Part shown: piece after piece, positions 51,046-59,249 of the stretch
How positions within the stretch are numbered: position 1 is the first letter of the stretch
Layout: each line of letters starts with the position of its first letter
NCBI GenBank assembly: GCA_035546855.1
Contig: DASZVY010000018.1
Location: 1-64,000 of the forward strand
DNA length: 64,000 nt
Direction of reading: 5' to 3'
From: Nitrobacter sp035546855
GTDB lineage: Bacteria; Pseudomonadota; Alphaproteobacteria; Rhizobiales; Xanthobacteraceae
Translations under genes and position numbers: made by a program
Notes under the pieces: generated by a model
What the model was told of the DNA's origin: nothing
Database searches by the model: none
What the model saw: the letters and a program-made list of their open reading frames with translations, nothing else

Positions 51046-52638
51046 ATGGCGGAAAACGGCGACACTGAACAAAGTCTGTTCATTGGCAAGGGTGAGCAGC
51101 CGGCATGGCTGGCTCTGAATCTCGCCAACCGGCACGGTCTCGTTACCGGCGCCACGGGAACCGGAAAAACGGTGTCGTTGCAGGTGATGGCCGAGGGATT
51201 TGCGCGCGCCGGCGTTCCGGTTTTCGCCGCAGATATCAAGGGCGATCTCTCGGGTATCTCCGAGGTCGGCGAAGGAAAAGATTTCATTCTGAAGCGTGCC
51301 AAGGACGTCGGCCTGACTTTTCAGCCCGACCAGTTCTCGACCGTCTTCTGGGACGTGTTCGGCGAGCAGGGACATCCGGTCCGCGCAACGGTCACGGAAA
51401 TGGGCCCGTTACTGCTGGCGCGAATGCTCGATCTCAATGACGTTCAGGAGGGCGTGCTGAATGTCGCTTTCCGGGTGGCCGATGAGAGTGGCTTGGCGCT
51501 GCTGGATATGAAGGATCTGCGCGCCATTCTCGATGCCATCGCGCCGGCTGACAAGAAGGATGACGTCTCCGATGAACTGATGAAGGTGAAGCAGGCGGCG
51601 CAGAAGTTCGGCAACGTCACGAAAGCCACGGTCGGCACCATTCAGCGCCAGCTTTTGGTGCTTGAAAACCAGGGCGGCGACAGGTTCTTCGGCGAACCGG
51701 CGCTCGATCTGAAGGACTTCATGAAAACCGACCGGGATGGCCGTGGCATGGTCAACATCCTCGTGGCCGACAAGCTGATGCAGAGCCCGCGGCTCTACGC
51801 GACGTTCCTGCTCTGGATGCTGTCGGAGTTGTTCGAGCAACTGCCCGAAGTCGGCGATCCGCCGAAGCCAAAACTCGTCTTCTTTTTTGATGAAGCGCAC
51901 TTGTTGTTCAACGATGCGCCCAAAGCATTGATGGACAAGATCGAGCAGGTGGTGCGCCTGATCCGCTCCAAGGGCGTCGGAGTCTATTTCGTCACGCAAA
52001 ATCCTATCGACGTCCCCGACAGGGTGCTGTCCCAACTCGGCAATCGGGTTCAACATGCGCTGCGCGCCTTTACCCCGCGCGACCAGAAGGCCGTGGCCGC
52101 CGCGGCGCAGACTTTCCGGCCGAACCCGAAGCTGAATACAGCGCAGGTCATCACCGAGCTCGGCAAGGGCGAGGCGTTGGTGTCGTTTCTGGAAGGCAAC
52201 GGTACGCCCGCGATCGTGGAGCGTGTTCTGATCCGGCCGCCTTCGGCGCGGATCGGGCCGATCACGGCGGACGAACGCAAGGCCATCATCGACAACAGCC
52301 CTGTCAAGGGGAAATACGATACGGCTGTCGACTCCGAGTCTGCTTACGAAATCCTGCAGAAGCGGGTGAGCAGTACGGCCGCGTCGGGTGAGGGCTCCGA
52401 GGGTGGTGGAATCCTGGGCCAGATCGGCTCGATCGTCGGCACCGTTTTCGGGACCGGCACGCCGCGCGGCAGGATGTCGACCGGGCAGATCATTGCCCGC
52501 AACGTCACGCGGTCAGTGACCAACAAGGTCGTGGGCGGCGTCATGGCCGATCTCGGAAAATCTGTCGGCGGATCGGTCGGTGGCTCGATCGGCCGCGCGC
52601 TGGTTCGCGGCGCGCTGGGCGGCCTGCTGCGACGTTGA
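51046..52638 (+). CDS. HerA/FtsK-like ATPase (DUF853, YjgR type)
   Basis: 530 residues. Walker A GATGTGKT is at about residues 35-42, followed by VPVFAADIKGDLSG, and Walker B LVFFFDEAHLLF is near 283. The C-terminal 110 residues are Gly/Ser-rich with VGGSVGGSIGRALVRGALGG. The family is a HerA-like helicase C-terminal-domain protein of unknown role, distinct from HerA-NurA repair systems. ATG 51046 follows AGGCGAGGCG. Upstream lies a divergent promoter region, and an M20 dipeptidase gene follows after about 105 nt. Cytosolic, possibly membrane-associated through the glycine-rich tail. Confidence 0.88.
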   Translation: MAENGDTEQSLFIGKGEQPAWLALNLANRHGLVTGATGTGKTVSLQVMAEGFARAGVPVFAADIKGDLSGISEVGEGKDFILKRAKDVGLTFQPDQFSTVFWDVFGEQGHPVRATVTEMGPLLLARMLDLNDVQEGVLNVAFRVADESGLALLDMKDLRAILDAIAPADKKDDVSDELMKVKQAAQKFGNVTKATVGTIQRQLLVLENQGGDRFFGEPALDLKDFMKTDRDGRGMVNILVADKLMQSPRLYATFLLWMLSELFEQLPEVGDPPKPKLVFFFDEAHLLFNDAPKALMDKIEQVVRLIRSKGVGVYFVTQNPIDVPDRVLSQLGNRVQHALRAFTPRDQKAVAAAAQTFRPNPKLNTAQVITELGKGEALVSFLEGNGTPAIVERVLIRPPSARIGPITADERKAIIDNSPVKGKYDTAVDSESAYEILQKRVSSTAASGEGSEGGGILGQIGSIVGTVFGTGTPRGRMSTGQIIARNVTRSVTNKVVGGVMADLGKSVGGSVGGSIGRALVRGALGGLLRR

Positions 52639-52744
52639 TGATGAGCCCGAGCTGGCTGTCGCGACACCACGTCCGGCTCTTGCGCCCGGCATGAGGGTGA
52701 GAGCAATCTCCATTCCGGTCTGTGCCGTTATAAGGAAACATGGA

Positions 52745-54148
52745 ATGTCAGCTTCGCAACTCCAGTCCGTCCTCGATCGCGTCGATGCGGATTTCGACAA
52801 TTGCCTCGAACGGCTGTTTACGCTGCTGCGCATCAAGTCGATTTCCGCCGATCCGGCCTTCGCCGCCGACTGCAAGGCGGCTGCGGACCATCTCGCCAAT
52901 GATATCGCGACGCTGAATTTCAAGGCAGAGGTGCGCCCGACCGCGGGACATCCCGCAGTCGTTGCCAAAAGCAACGGCAACAGCGGATCACGGCCGCGTG
53001 TCTTGTTCTACGGCCATTACGACGTGCAGCCGGTCGATCCGCTCGATCTCTGGAGTCGTCCGCCGTTCGAGCCGGCCGTGACGACCCATGCCGACGGACG
53101 CAAGATTATCGTCGCCCGCGGCGCGGAGGACGACAAGGGCCAGTTGATGACGTTCGTCGAGGCCTGCCGCGCCTGGGTGTCGGTGACCGGCTCGTTGCCG
53201 CTCGATGTCACCATTCTGATCGAGGGCGAAGAGGAGGTCGGATCGAAGAACTTCGTGCCGTTCCTCGAGCAGAACAAAAAAGACTTTGCCGCGGACTTCG
53301 CGCTGGTCTGCGATACCGGCATGTGGGATCCCCGCACGCCGGCGATCACCACGTCGCTGCGCGGGCTGGTCTATGAAGAGATCATCATCAAAGCCGCGAA
53401 TCGCGATCTCCACTCCGGTGTTTTCGGCGGCGGTGCTCGCAATCCGATCCGGGTGCTGACCCGGATTCTCGGCAGCCTACAGGATGACGACGGTCACATC
53501 ACCATTCCCGGCTTCTACGACGGTGTGAAGGACCTGCCGCCGGATATTCTGGCCCAGTGGAAGAGTCTCAACCTGACGCCCGAGTCATTTCTCAAGCCGG
53601 TCGGACTGTCGATTCCGGCCGGCGAAAAGGAGCGCCTGCTGATCGAGCAGGTGTCATCGCGGCCGACCTGCGACATCAACGGCATCGTCGGCGGTTACAC
53701 CGGCGAGGGCTCCAAGACGGTGATTCCGGCGCAGGCGTCCGCGAAGGTCTCCTTCCGTCTGGTCGAAGGCCAGGATCCGCTGAAAATCCGCGAGGCGTTT
53801 CGTGCCTTTGTGAAGGAACGCGTGCCGAAGGACTGTTCTGTGGAATTTCTAGACCATGCGTTCGCGCCGGCGATCGCGCTCGACTGGACCATGAAGCCGC
53901 TGGCCGCCGCAAAGCGCGCGCTGACCGACGAGTGGGGCAAGGAAGCATTGCTGATCGGGTCGGGCGCCTCGATTCCGATCGTGGCCGATTTCAAGAAAAC
54001 GCTTGGGCTCGACACCGTGCTGATCGGGTTCGGCCTCGACGACGACAATATCCATTCGCCGAACGAGAAATATGACCTGACGAGCTTCCACAAGGGAATC
54101 CGCTCTTGGGTGCGTGTCCTCGCCGCGCTGGCCGCCGCGCCACGCTGA
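52745..54148 (+). CDS. M20 family metallopeptidase (dipeptidase)
   Basis: 467 residues. LFYGHYDVQPVDPLDLW carries H91 and D93, RGAEDDKGQ the bridging aspartate, and IEGEEEVGS the general-base glutamates (160-163). A lid domain runs from about 195 to 330 and RDLHSGVFGG is the usual M20 lid motif. GSGASIPIV and the C-terminal DDNIHSPNEKYDL complete the metal site. It cleaves dipeptides or N-acyl amino acids in the cytosol. ATG 52745 is preceded by AAGGAAACATGGA. It may be co-transcribed with the HerA-like gene, and an intrinsic terminator at 54172-54197 ends the unit. Confidence 0.92.
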   Translation: MSASQLQSVLDRVDADFDNCLERLFTLLRIKSISADPAFAADCKAAADHLANDIATLNFKAEVRPTAGHPAVVAKSNGNSGSRPRVLFYGHYDVQPVDPLDLWSRPPFEPAVTTHADGRKIIVARGAEDDKGQLMTFVEACRAWVSVTGSLPLDVTILIEGEEEVGSKNFVPFLEQNKKDFAADFALVCDTGMWDPRTPAITTSLRGLVYEEIIIKAANRDLHSGVFGGGARNPIRVLTRILGSLQDDDGHITIPGFYDGVKDLPPDILAQWKSLNLTPESFLKPVGLSIPAGEKERLLIEQVSSRPTCDINGIVGGYTGEGSKTVIPAQASAKVSFRLVEGQDPLKIREAFRAFVKERVPKDCSVEFLDHAFAPAIALDWTMKPLAAAKRALTDEWGKEALLIGSGASIPIVADFKKTLGLDTVLIGFGLDDDNIHSPNEKYDLTSFHKGIRSWVRVLAALAAAPR

Positions 54149-54171
54149 CGCGATCCTGCGCGAGTAAAAAA

Positions 54172-54197
54172 CGCCGCCCGGGATTGGGCGGCGCTTT
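54172..54197. terminator. Bidirectional intrinsic terminator
   Basis: CGCCGCCC at 54172-54179 pairs with GGGCGGCG at 54186-54193 across a six-base loop. A run of A precedes it and three T residues follow, so it can end both the dipeptidase mRNA and the convergent aldolase mRNA. Confidence 0.75.
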
Positions 54198-54240
54198 GAT
54201 TCGACGTGTAGAGGGTGATGGCGCTAACCTACACCAAATC

Positions 54241-55020
54241 TCAGGTCTTGTAACTGGGATCGAGACGGTCGAGCTTGCGCAGCAGCGGCGGCCAGACCAG
54301 CGTAGTTGACCGCAGTTCCGCCCGGTCCGGATTCGAGACCAGGGACGCATTCTTGTCGATCACGGCCTGTTCCACCGGATAGGCGGTCGGACCCAGCATC
54401 CGGGTTCGCACCTGCATGGTGCAGGCCCGCTCCAGGTGGAACATGCGCTCGAAAGCGGAGGCGACCGAGCGACCGACCGTCAGCGTGCCGTGGTTGCGCA
54501 GGAGCATGAAGTTCTTGTTGCCGAGGTCCTTCTGCAGGCGTGGCCGCTCGTCATGGTCGAGCGCGATGCCTTCATAGTCGTGATAGGCGAGGTCATGGGT
54601 GACGAGCTGCGCGGTCTGGTTGAGGGGTAGCAGGCCCTCCAGGCAACTCGCGACCGCCGTGCCGTCCGGCGTATGCAGGTGGAGCACGCAGCCGGCGTCC
54701 TCGCGCACCTCATGGATCGCTGAGTGAATGGTGAAGCCCGCCGGGTTGATGCTGTACTCGCTCTTGGTCAACTGGTTGCCGTCGAGGTCGACCTTGACGA
54801 GGCTTGATGCCGTGATCTCGTCGAACATCAGGCCATAGGGGTTGATCAGGAAATGATGCTCAGGACCCGGCACGCGCGCGGAGATGTGGGTGTCGACCAG
54901 ATCGTCCCAGCCGTAGTAGGCAACCAGCCGGTACGCCGCTGCCAGATTGACCCGCTGGGTCCACTCGGCATCGGTCATCTCGGATGAAACGGATTTGAGG
55001 CGGGCTTCTGCTGGCGACAT
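54241..55020 (-). CDS. Class II aldolase/adducin family protein
   Basis: 259 residues. Metal-binding histidines are visible as H114 and H116 (VLHLHTP) and H177 (LRNHGTL), with an N-terminal helix pair and GWDDLVDTHISARVPG. This is the zinc-dependent AraD/FucA-like fold, here of the adducin-head type that often includes decarboxylases as well as aldolases. ATG 55020 follows CCGGAGAACGCCCG, whereas the longer frame to 55266 is Pro/Cys-rich and non-conserved. It is convergent with the dipeptidase gene. The substrate is unknown. Confidence 0.9.
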   Translation of the reverse strand: MSPAEARLKSVSSEMTDAEWTQRVNLAAAYRLVAYYGWDDLVDTHISARVPGPEHHFLINPYGLMFDEITASSLVKVDLDGNQLTKSEYSINPAGFTIHSAIHEVREDAGCVLHLHTPDGTAVASCLEGLLPLNQTAQLVTHDLAYHDYEGIALDHDERPRLQKDLGNKNFMLLRNHGTLTVGRSVASAFERMFHLERACTMQVRTRMLGPTAYPVEQAVIDKNASLVSNPDRAELRSTTLVWPPLLRKLDRLDPSYKT

Positions 55021-55387
55021 CGGGCGTTCTCCGGTTGGTTGCTTTTCGACCAGACCGTAGCCCTGCTGCTGCAACCCAACAAGCAGCCAGGTGTCGTGGC
55101 AGTCATGCTCGGACTGTGAGTTGAGAGGGCGTGAACCCAGGCGGTCGCATGTGGTTTCCATGGACGTGTGTGCGGCGCAACAGGATCTCGAGTGGCCTGG
55201 CCGCAGCCAGAGATCCCTGGGGGGAGTCGAGGGAGGGGGGATTTCCGGGCTCATGCCGGATATCATGAGATTGGCTTAATACTTTCCAGACTGGGCGAAA
55301 TTGCCCGCTGGCGAGTCCTTGAATATGAGGTATCGTGACATCTGAGACGGATGCTCAGCCAGAGCTTCCGGCGGGGTGGAGCGGGCT
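55021..55387. other. 367-nt gene-free divergent region
   Basis: The stretch lies between the aldolase start (minus) and the membrane-protein start (plus). It holds purine-rich GAGGGAGGGGGG near 55225 and an AT-richer part near 55265-55345 that may contain the rightward promoter. No defined operator, hairpin or small gene is supported. Confidence 0.4.
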
Positions 55388-56248
55388 ATGATTGCGTTGT
55401 TGATCGCCGGGATCGTTTTTTTCGTCGCCGGTCTTGTCGCAATCGCTTTTGGAATTCCGGTCAAGGAGTTCAGCTTCGGCAACACACTGATTATGTCCGG
55501 TGCCGTCGTTGCCTGCACCGGCGCCATCATCATCGGTCTGTCGCTGGTCCTGCGCGAGCTGAAGCACATCGCACGCGGTCTCCGCCCACCGGCTTCCGTG
55601 ACATCCCGTTCCCGAACCGAGTTTCCGTTTCCCGCCGCGCCGGCTGCGGCGGGGGAGGATGAGCATCCTGCCGGGTCATCTCAACCTGAGGAACTGTCTC
55701 CCGGTATGGGGGCGCCGCCGAAACCAGCCTCGGCGCCGGTTCCCTGGCAGGAGGAAGTCGCAGCCCGCGACCGGGGGCGCCCACGTCCGGAGCCGCCAGG
55801 CGCAGCCAATCCGGAAACCGCGCCGTCCGCGGCCACAGCGCCGCCGGCGCCGAAACCACGGCGCAATCTGCTGTTCACCTCGTCGCGCAGGGAGAAGGAG
55901 CGGCTCGCTACGCGGTCGCCGGACGCCGAGTTGCCGCCGCTTCCATCGGGATCGCTGGCAACGTCAGACCCGGAGATGTCGCCGCGTCCGTCGTTTGATG
56001 AGGCGTGGCCGCAATCCGACCGCGCGCGCAAGGAGCCTGACCCCCGCGCTCCTTCTTCATTCGGTGTCAATTCATCGGCTGGTCGCCGCGAAGCGCCCGC
56101 CGGCGTGACCGTGCTGAAGTCCGGCGTCGTCGATGGCATGGCCTATTCGCTGTATTCTGATGGCTCGATCGAGGCGCAGATGCCTGAAGGCATGATGCGC
56201 TTCGCATCGATCGAAGCCCTGCGCGCGCATCTCGACCAGCGCGGGTGA
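55388..56248 (+). CDS. Two-helix membrane protein with Pro-rich middle and conserved C-terminus
   Basis: About 286 residues. TM1 (MIALLIAGIVFFVAGLVAIAFG) and TM2 (LIMSGAVVACTGAIIIGLSLVL) are followed by a ~160-residue Pro/Ala/Ser-rich linker with mixed charge, and a compact C-terminal stretch (VTVLKSGVVDGMAYSLYSDGSIEAQMPEG then RFASIEALRAHLDQR) that looks like a folded small domain. ATG 55388 follows GGAGCGGGCT. I know similar unnamed proteins in this bacterial group but no function. The C-terminal part is presumably cytosolic. Confidence 0.72.
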   Translation: MIALLIAGIVFFVAGLVAIAFGIPVKEFSFGNTLIMSGAVVACTGAIIIGLSLVLRELKHIARGLRPPASVTSRSRTEFPFPAAPAAAGEDEHPAGSSQPEELSPGMGAPPKPASAPVPWQEEVAARDRGRPRPEPPGAANPETAPSAATAPPAPKPRRNLLFTSSRREKERLATRSPDAELPPLPSGSLATSDPEMSPRPSFDEAWPQSDRARKEPDPRAPSSFGVNSSAGRREAPAGVTVLKSGVVDGMAYSLYSDGSIEAQMPEGMMRFASIEALRAHLDQRG

Positions 56249-56365
56249 ATCCCCGTTGACGCGAACGGGAAATAAAATCCGGATCGCGCGCGCCGTGTTC
56301 TTGTCACGTCCCTGGCGGTTTGATCATACTCGCCGTGTTGCCATCGAATCTTTCGGAACGACACC

Positions 56366-56779
56366 ATGACGGACACCGCCGGCAAGAGCTTCATCGATCT
56401 CACGGCGCAGATCGTGTCGGCCTATGTAAGCAACAATGCCACCACGGCGTCTGAAATCCCGACGCTCATCAACCAAGTCCATGCGGCGCTGATGCGCGTG
56501 TCCTCCGGCCGGGCGGAAACGGCGGCCGAGCCTGCAAAGCCCGCCGTTCCCGTCAAGAAGTCGATGACGGCGGACTATCTGGTCTGTCTGGAGGACGGCA
56601 AGCGCTTCAAATCGCTGAAGCGCCACTTGCGCACCCAGTACAACATGACGCCGGACCAGTATCGCGACAAATGGGCGCTTCCTCCCGATTACCCGATGGT
56701 GGCGCCGAACTACGCGGTGGCTCGCTCTCAGCTTGCCAAGAAAATGGGGCTGGGCCAGCAGCGCCGCCGCCGAAAATAG
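56366..56779 (+). CDS. MucR/Ros family transcriptional regulator with degenerate zinc site
   Basis: 137 residues. The C-terminal DNA-binding domain has LEDGKRFKSLKRHLRTQYNMTPDQYR and the MucR-type YPMVAPNYAVARSQLAKKMGLG. The Ros C2H2 pattern is broken: C74 and H87 remain, but the second Cys is D77 and the final His position holds Q91/Y92. The N-terminal part (about 9-46) is the helical oligomerisation region. Such proteins are H-NS-like regulators binding AT-rich DNA with TpA steps, controlling surface polysaccharide, motility and cell-cycle genes. Two AT-rich motifs lie directly downstream (56809-56923), so autoregulation or control of the next gene is possible. Confidence 0.9.
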   Translation: MTDTAGKSFIDLTAQIVSAYVSNNATTASEIPTLINQVHAALMRVSSGRAETAAEPAKPAVPVKKSMTADYLVCLEDGKRFKSLKRHLRTQYNMTPDQYRDKWALPPDYPMVAPNYAVARSQLAKKMGLGQQRRRRK

Positions 56780-56808
56780 GTCGCGCGGGCCTTTCCTTGA
56801 CGGGTATA

Positions 56809-56923
56809 GGAATAATATCCGAAACTTCGGCCGTCAGCTTTCCGTTCGGTCGCCGCGAATATTTTGTGAATCGCTATCCCCGGGGTGGCAAGGTCGATTA
56901 GGATATATGAATATATTCCTAGG
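56809..56923. promoter_or_regulatory. AT-rich motifs upstream of the DnaA-like gene
   Basis: Two AT-rich stretches in a GC-rich background: GGAATAATATCC at 56809-56820, and 56898-56923, which begins ATTAGGATATATGA and ends ATTCCTAGG as an imperfect dyad. The second overlaps the AGGAGG ribosome site (56921-56926) of the gene at 56932. Both contain several TpA steps, the kind of site MucR-type regulators prefer. Confidence 0.45.
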
Positions 56924-56931
56924 AGGCCAGC

Positions 56932-57321
56932 ATGACACCCACGTTGTTTCCATTTTCCGCCGAGCCGGAGCGCCGGTCCCCGATCCCGGCAGTGCGCATC
57001 TGCCGAGACGTCACCCTTTGCGTGGCACGGGATTTCGGACTGGACCCGGCGATGATGACGGCGTCCAAACGCGGCGCGCCGCGTGTTGCCTTTGCGCGGC
57101 AGGTTGCGATGTATCTGGCGCATGTCGGTTTCGCGTTGAGCTTCGAGACGATCGGACGCGTCTTCCGCCGCGATCGCACCACGGTATCGCATGCCTGCCG
57201 CGTCATCGAGGACAGCCGTGACGATATCTGGCTGGATTGCCGGCTGGCGACGCTTGAACGCGTGTGCCGGGCCCGCCCGGACGCCGAAAGCGACGAAAGG
57301 GCATCCGATGACATCATCTGA
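56932..57321 (+). CDS. Stand-alone DnaA domain IV-like DNA-binding protein
   Basis: 129 residues. From about 22 to 108 it resembles the C-terminal DNA-binding domain of DnaA: CRDVTLCVARDFGLDPAMM, AFARQVAMYLAHV, and LSFETIGRVFRRDRTTVSHACRVIED, where the last part corresponds to the DnaA signature (G-RDHTTV-HA). No AAA+ ATPase domain is present, so it cannot load helicase but could compete at DnaA boxes or act as a transcription factor. ATG 56932 follows AGGAGG. The next gene starts inside its 3' end (14-nt overlap). Function is unknown. Confidence 0.85.
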   Translation: MTPTLFPFSAEPERRSPIPAVRICRDVTLCVARDFGLDPAMMTASKRGAPRVAFARQVAMYLAHVGFALSFETIGRVFRRDRTTVSHACRVIEDSRDDIWLDCRLATLERVCRARPDAESDERASDDII

Positions 57322-57937
57322 TCGCGCCCCGCGTCGTGCTCCGGCACGCGAACGAGCCCGGCCTGCGGCGGATATCGATCCATTTCGCGCGCAGCACCTC
57401 TCGCTCTCCACGCGGGAAATCGTGGCGGACGGCCGTGCGATCAGCGCGACCGTCAATGACAGCGAAAGCCCGCTGGCGTGGCTTGCGCGCCGCAAGGGGC
57501 GCAACGGCCACGCCATGATCTCTCCGGAGCAATTCGCTGCCGGTGAAAAATTGCGCGCCGATTTCACGCGCGGACACCTGTCGCCGCGGGTCACGTCGGA
57601 CTGGAGCGCGCCGACCGGCCGTCGGCCTCGCGGATCGGGCGGCGGCGCCGGAGAGATGACCGACGTTGTCATCGCGTCCCGCCAGCGGGTGCGGCTGGCG
57701 CTCGAGGCCTGCGGGCCGGAGTTTTCCGGACTGCTGATGGATGTCTGCTGTTTCCTCCGCGGCCTGGAGGACGTTGAGCACGAGCGCGGCTGGCCGCCCA
57801 GGTCAGCCAAGGTCGTGCTGCAACTGGCCCTCGACCGGCTCGCCAGGCATTACGGGCTTCTTGGGGCGGCCCGCAGCGATGCCGGCGCGCGGCTGCGCAC
57901 GTGGCTTGCAGACGATGCGTCCTTTACCGGGGGATAG
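57308..57937 (+). CDS. DUF6456 domain protein
   Basis: About 209 residues. An Arg-rich N-terminus is followed by SPLAWLARRKGRNGHAMISPEQFAAGEKLRADFTRGHL and a C-terminal half with ASRQRVRLALEACGPEFSGLLMDVCCFLRGLEDVEHERGWP plus a final helical VVLQLALDRLARHYG; these are the DUF6456 parts. This family often contains DNA-binding-like helices and occurs beside the DnaA-like protein in this group. ATG 57308 follows AAGGGC and overlaps the DnaA-like gene, so the two are co-translated. Cytosolic. Confidence 0.83.
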   Translation: MTSSDRAPRRAPARERARPAADIDPFRAQHLSLSTREIVADGRAISATVNDSESPLAWLARRKGRNGHAMISPEQFAAGEKLRADFTRGHLSPRVTSDWSAPTGRRPRGSGGGAGEMTDVVIASRQRVRLALEACGPEFSGLLMDVCCFLRGLEDVEHERGWPPRSAKVVLQLALDRLARHYGLLGAARSDAGARLRTWLADDASFTGG

Positions 57938-57946
57938 GCGAGGGCT

Positions 57947-58375
57947 TCAGGACGCGGCCGCCAGGACGTCGCGGGCATCGCTGCGGATGCGCTCCACCAT
58001 GGCGCGCAGGCCGTTCGATCGCTGCGGTGTCAGGTGCTCGCGGAAGCCGAGTTCGTCGAAGACGCGCACGGCATCCGTATCCAGAATCTCCTGCGGGGTG
58101 CGGCCGGACAAGAGCGTGAGCAGGATCGCGATCAGACCGCGCACGATATGGGCATCGCTGTCGCCGACATAGGTCAAGACCGGTTCATTCCGATCGTTGC
58201 GCGCAAGCGTGCGCGCCAGCCAGACCTGGCTGGCGCAGCCCTGCACCTTGTTCGCTGCCGAGTGGTCGGCTTCGCTCATCGGCGCGAGCGTGCGGCCCAA
58301 CTCAATGACGTAGCGATAACGGTCGTCCCACTCGTCGAGAAGCGCGAAATTATCCCTGATGTCGTCGATCGTCAT
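57947..58375 (-). CDS. sufE: SufE family sulfur acceptor/desulfurase activator
   Basis: 142 residues. The sulfur-accepting cysteine is C47 in NKVQGCASQVW, preceded by MSEADHSAANKV, and followed by GLIAILLTLLSGRTPQEILDTDA. It takes persulfide from SufS for Fe-S cluster assembly. ATG 58375 is used; the frame upstream to 58498 is not conserved. It is convergent with the DUF6456 gene (nine-nt gap). No other suf gene is nearby, which is normal for an orphan SufE in this group. Confidence 0.93.
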   Translation of the reverse strand: MTIDDIRDNFALLDEWDDRYRYVIELGRTLAPMSEADHSAANKVQGCASQVWLARTLARNDRNEPVLTYVGDSDAHIVRGLIAILLTLLSGRTPQEILDTDAVRVFDELGFREHLTPQRSNGLRAMVERIRSDARDVLAAAS

Positions 58376-58455
58376 CGTGACCCGTGCCTTGTATCCTGGC
58401 GGTATATAAGGCCGCGGGCCGATGAAAGCGATATCGCGGTGGCTGCGCCGCGGAT

Positions 58456-58875
58456 TTAATTGGCCGCCTGACTGTCGTCGGCAGTCGGAACCTGCCACTC
58501 CGCGCGCAGATCGTCCGGCGTCAGCGTATCCTCGGGAGCCTTGCCCGATGGCGGAACATCGGCGGTTTCAACGGCGCCGATCGAGCCGGTGTGATCGGGC
58601 GCACGCTTTTCCGCCTTGTCGGTGATGATGCGATAGAGCTTGCGTGCGCCGTCTTGCGCGCGCTGGCCGATCGCAACGGCCGCCTGCCCGCCGACCTCGC
58701 ACGCCGCCGGCTGGCGGGTGCAGAACTGGCTCATGTCCGACACGGCTGCGGTTGCCGCCGAGACGGCTTCCGACGCATTGATCGTCGGTCCCCTGTCCGC
58801 GTCGGGCGTCTTGTCTCTTGGCAGGAGGACGAGCACGAGTCCGAGCCAGAATGCCATACGAAGCAGGAAAAACAT
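58456..58875 (-). CDS. DUF5330 domain protein
   Basis: 139 residues. An N-terminal hydrophobic segment (MFFLLRMAFWLGLVLVLLP) acts as signal or anchor. Then AVSDMSQFCTRQPAACEVGGQAAVAIGQRAQDGARKLYRII is the conserved DUF5330 core with two cysteines likely in a disulphide, and an acidic tail follows. Probably periplasmic and anchored in the inner membrane. It lies 80 nt upstream of sufE on the same strand. Function unknown; I am confident of the family pattern. Confidence 0.85.
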   Translation of the reverse strand: MFFLLRMAFWLGLVLVLLPRDKTPDADRGPTINASEAVSAATAAVSDMSQFCTRQPAACEVGGQAAVAIGQRAQDGARKLYRIITDKAEKRAPDHTGSIGAVETADVPPSGKAPEDTLTPDDLRAEWQVPTADDSQAAN

Positions 58876-59249
58876 GTCGCGTCCCTATGCGTCTCTTTCG
58901 CCGTGCTGCGTTCAAATGCGCAGTCTGTTGAAGCGATAGCAACCGGTCTTAGACCGCAGATATTTGCCTCCCGGTTAAACCTCGGAAGATCCGGCAAAAA
59001 GCGCAGCGGAATTTGATTCGGCGTAAATTTTCGATTGACGCGATGGTGGCGCGCACGGCTCCGTGATTTTGCCCGTCTCCACCAATTTGAAACCATGATC
59101 GCACGTGGCCGGAAACCTCGTGTTCACCATCTGCGCCGATTGAAGTCCTTGTTCCATGCGGATACGCGACATGACCGCTGTTCTTTCGCCGCGCATGCCA
59201 GCGCCTTAGCGTTCGCTTAAGTCCGGTCTGACACGGTGGGTCAACGACA
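58876..59249. other. 374-nt gene-free divergent region
   Basis: Between the DUF5330 start (minus) and the histidine-kinase start (plus). It includes TTAA steps near 58975 and 59217, but not spaced as a full CtrA box. No hairpin terminator or supported small gene was found. The true kinase start may be GTG 59304, which would lengthen this gap. Confidence 0.4.
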
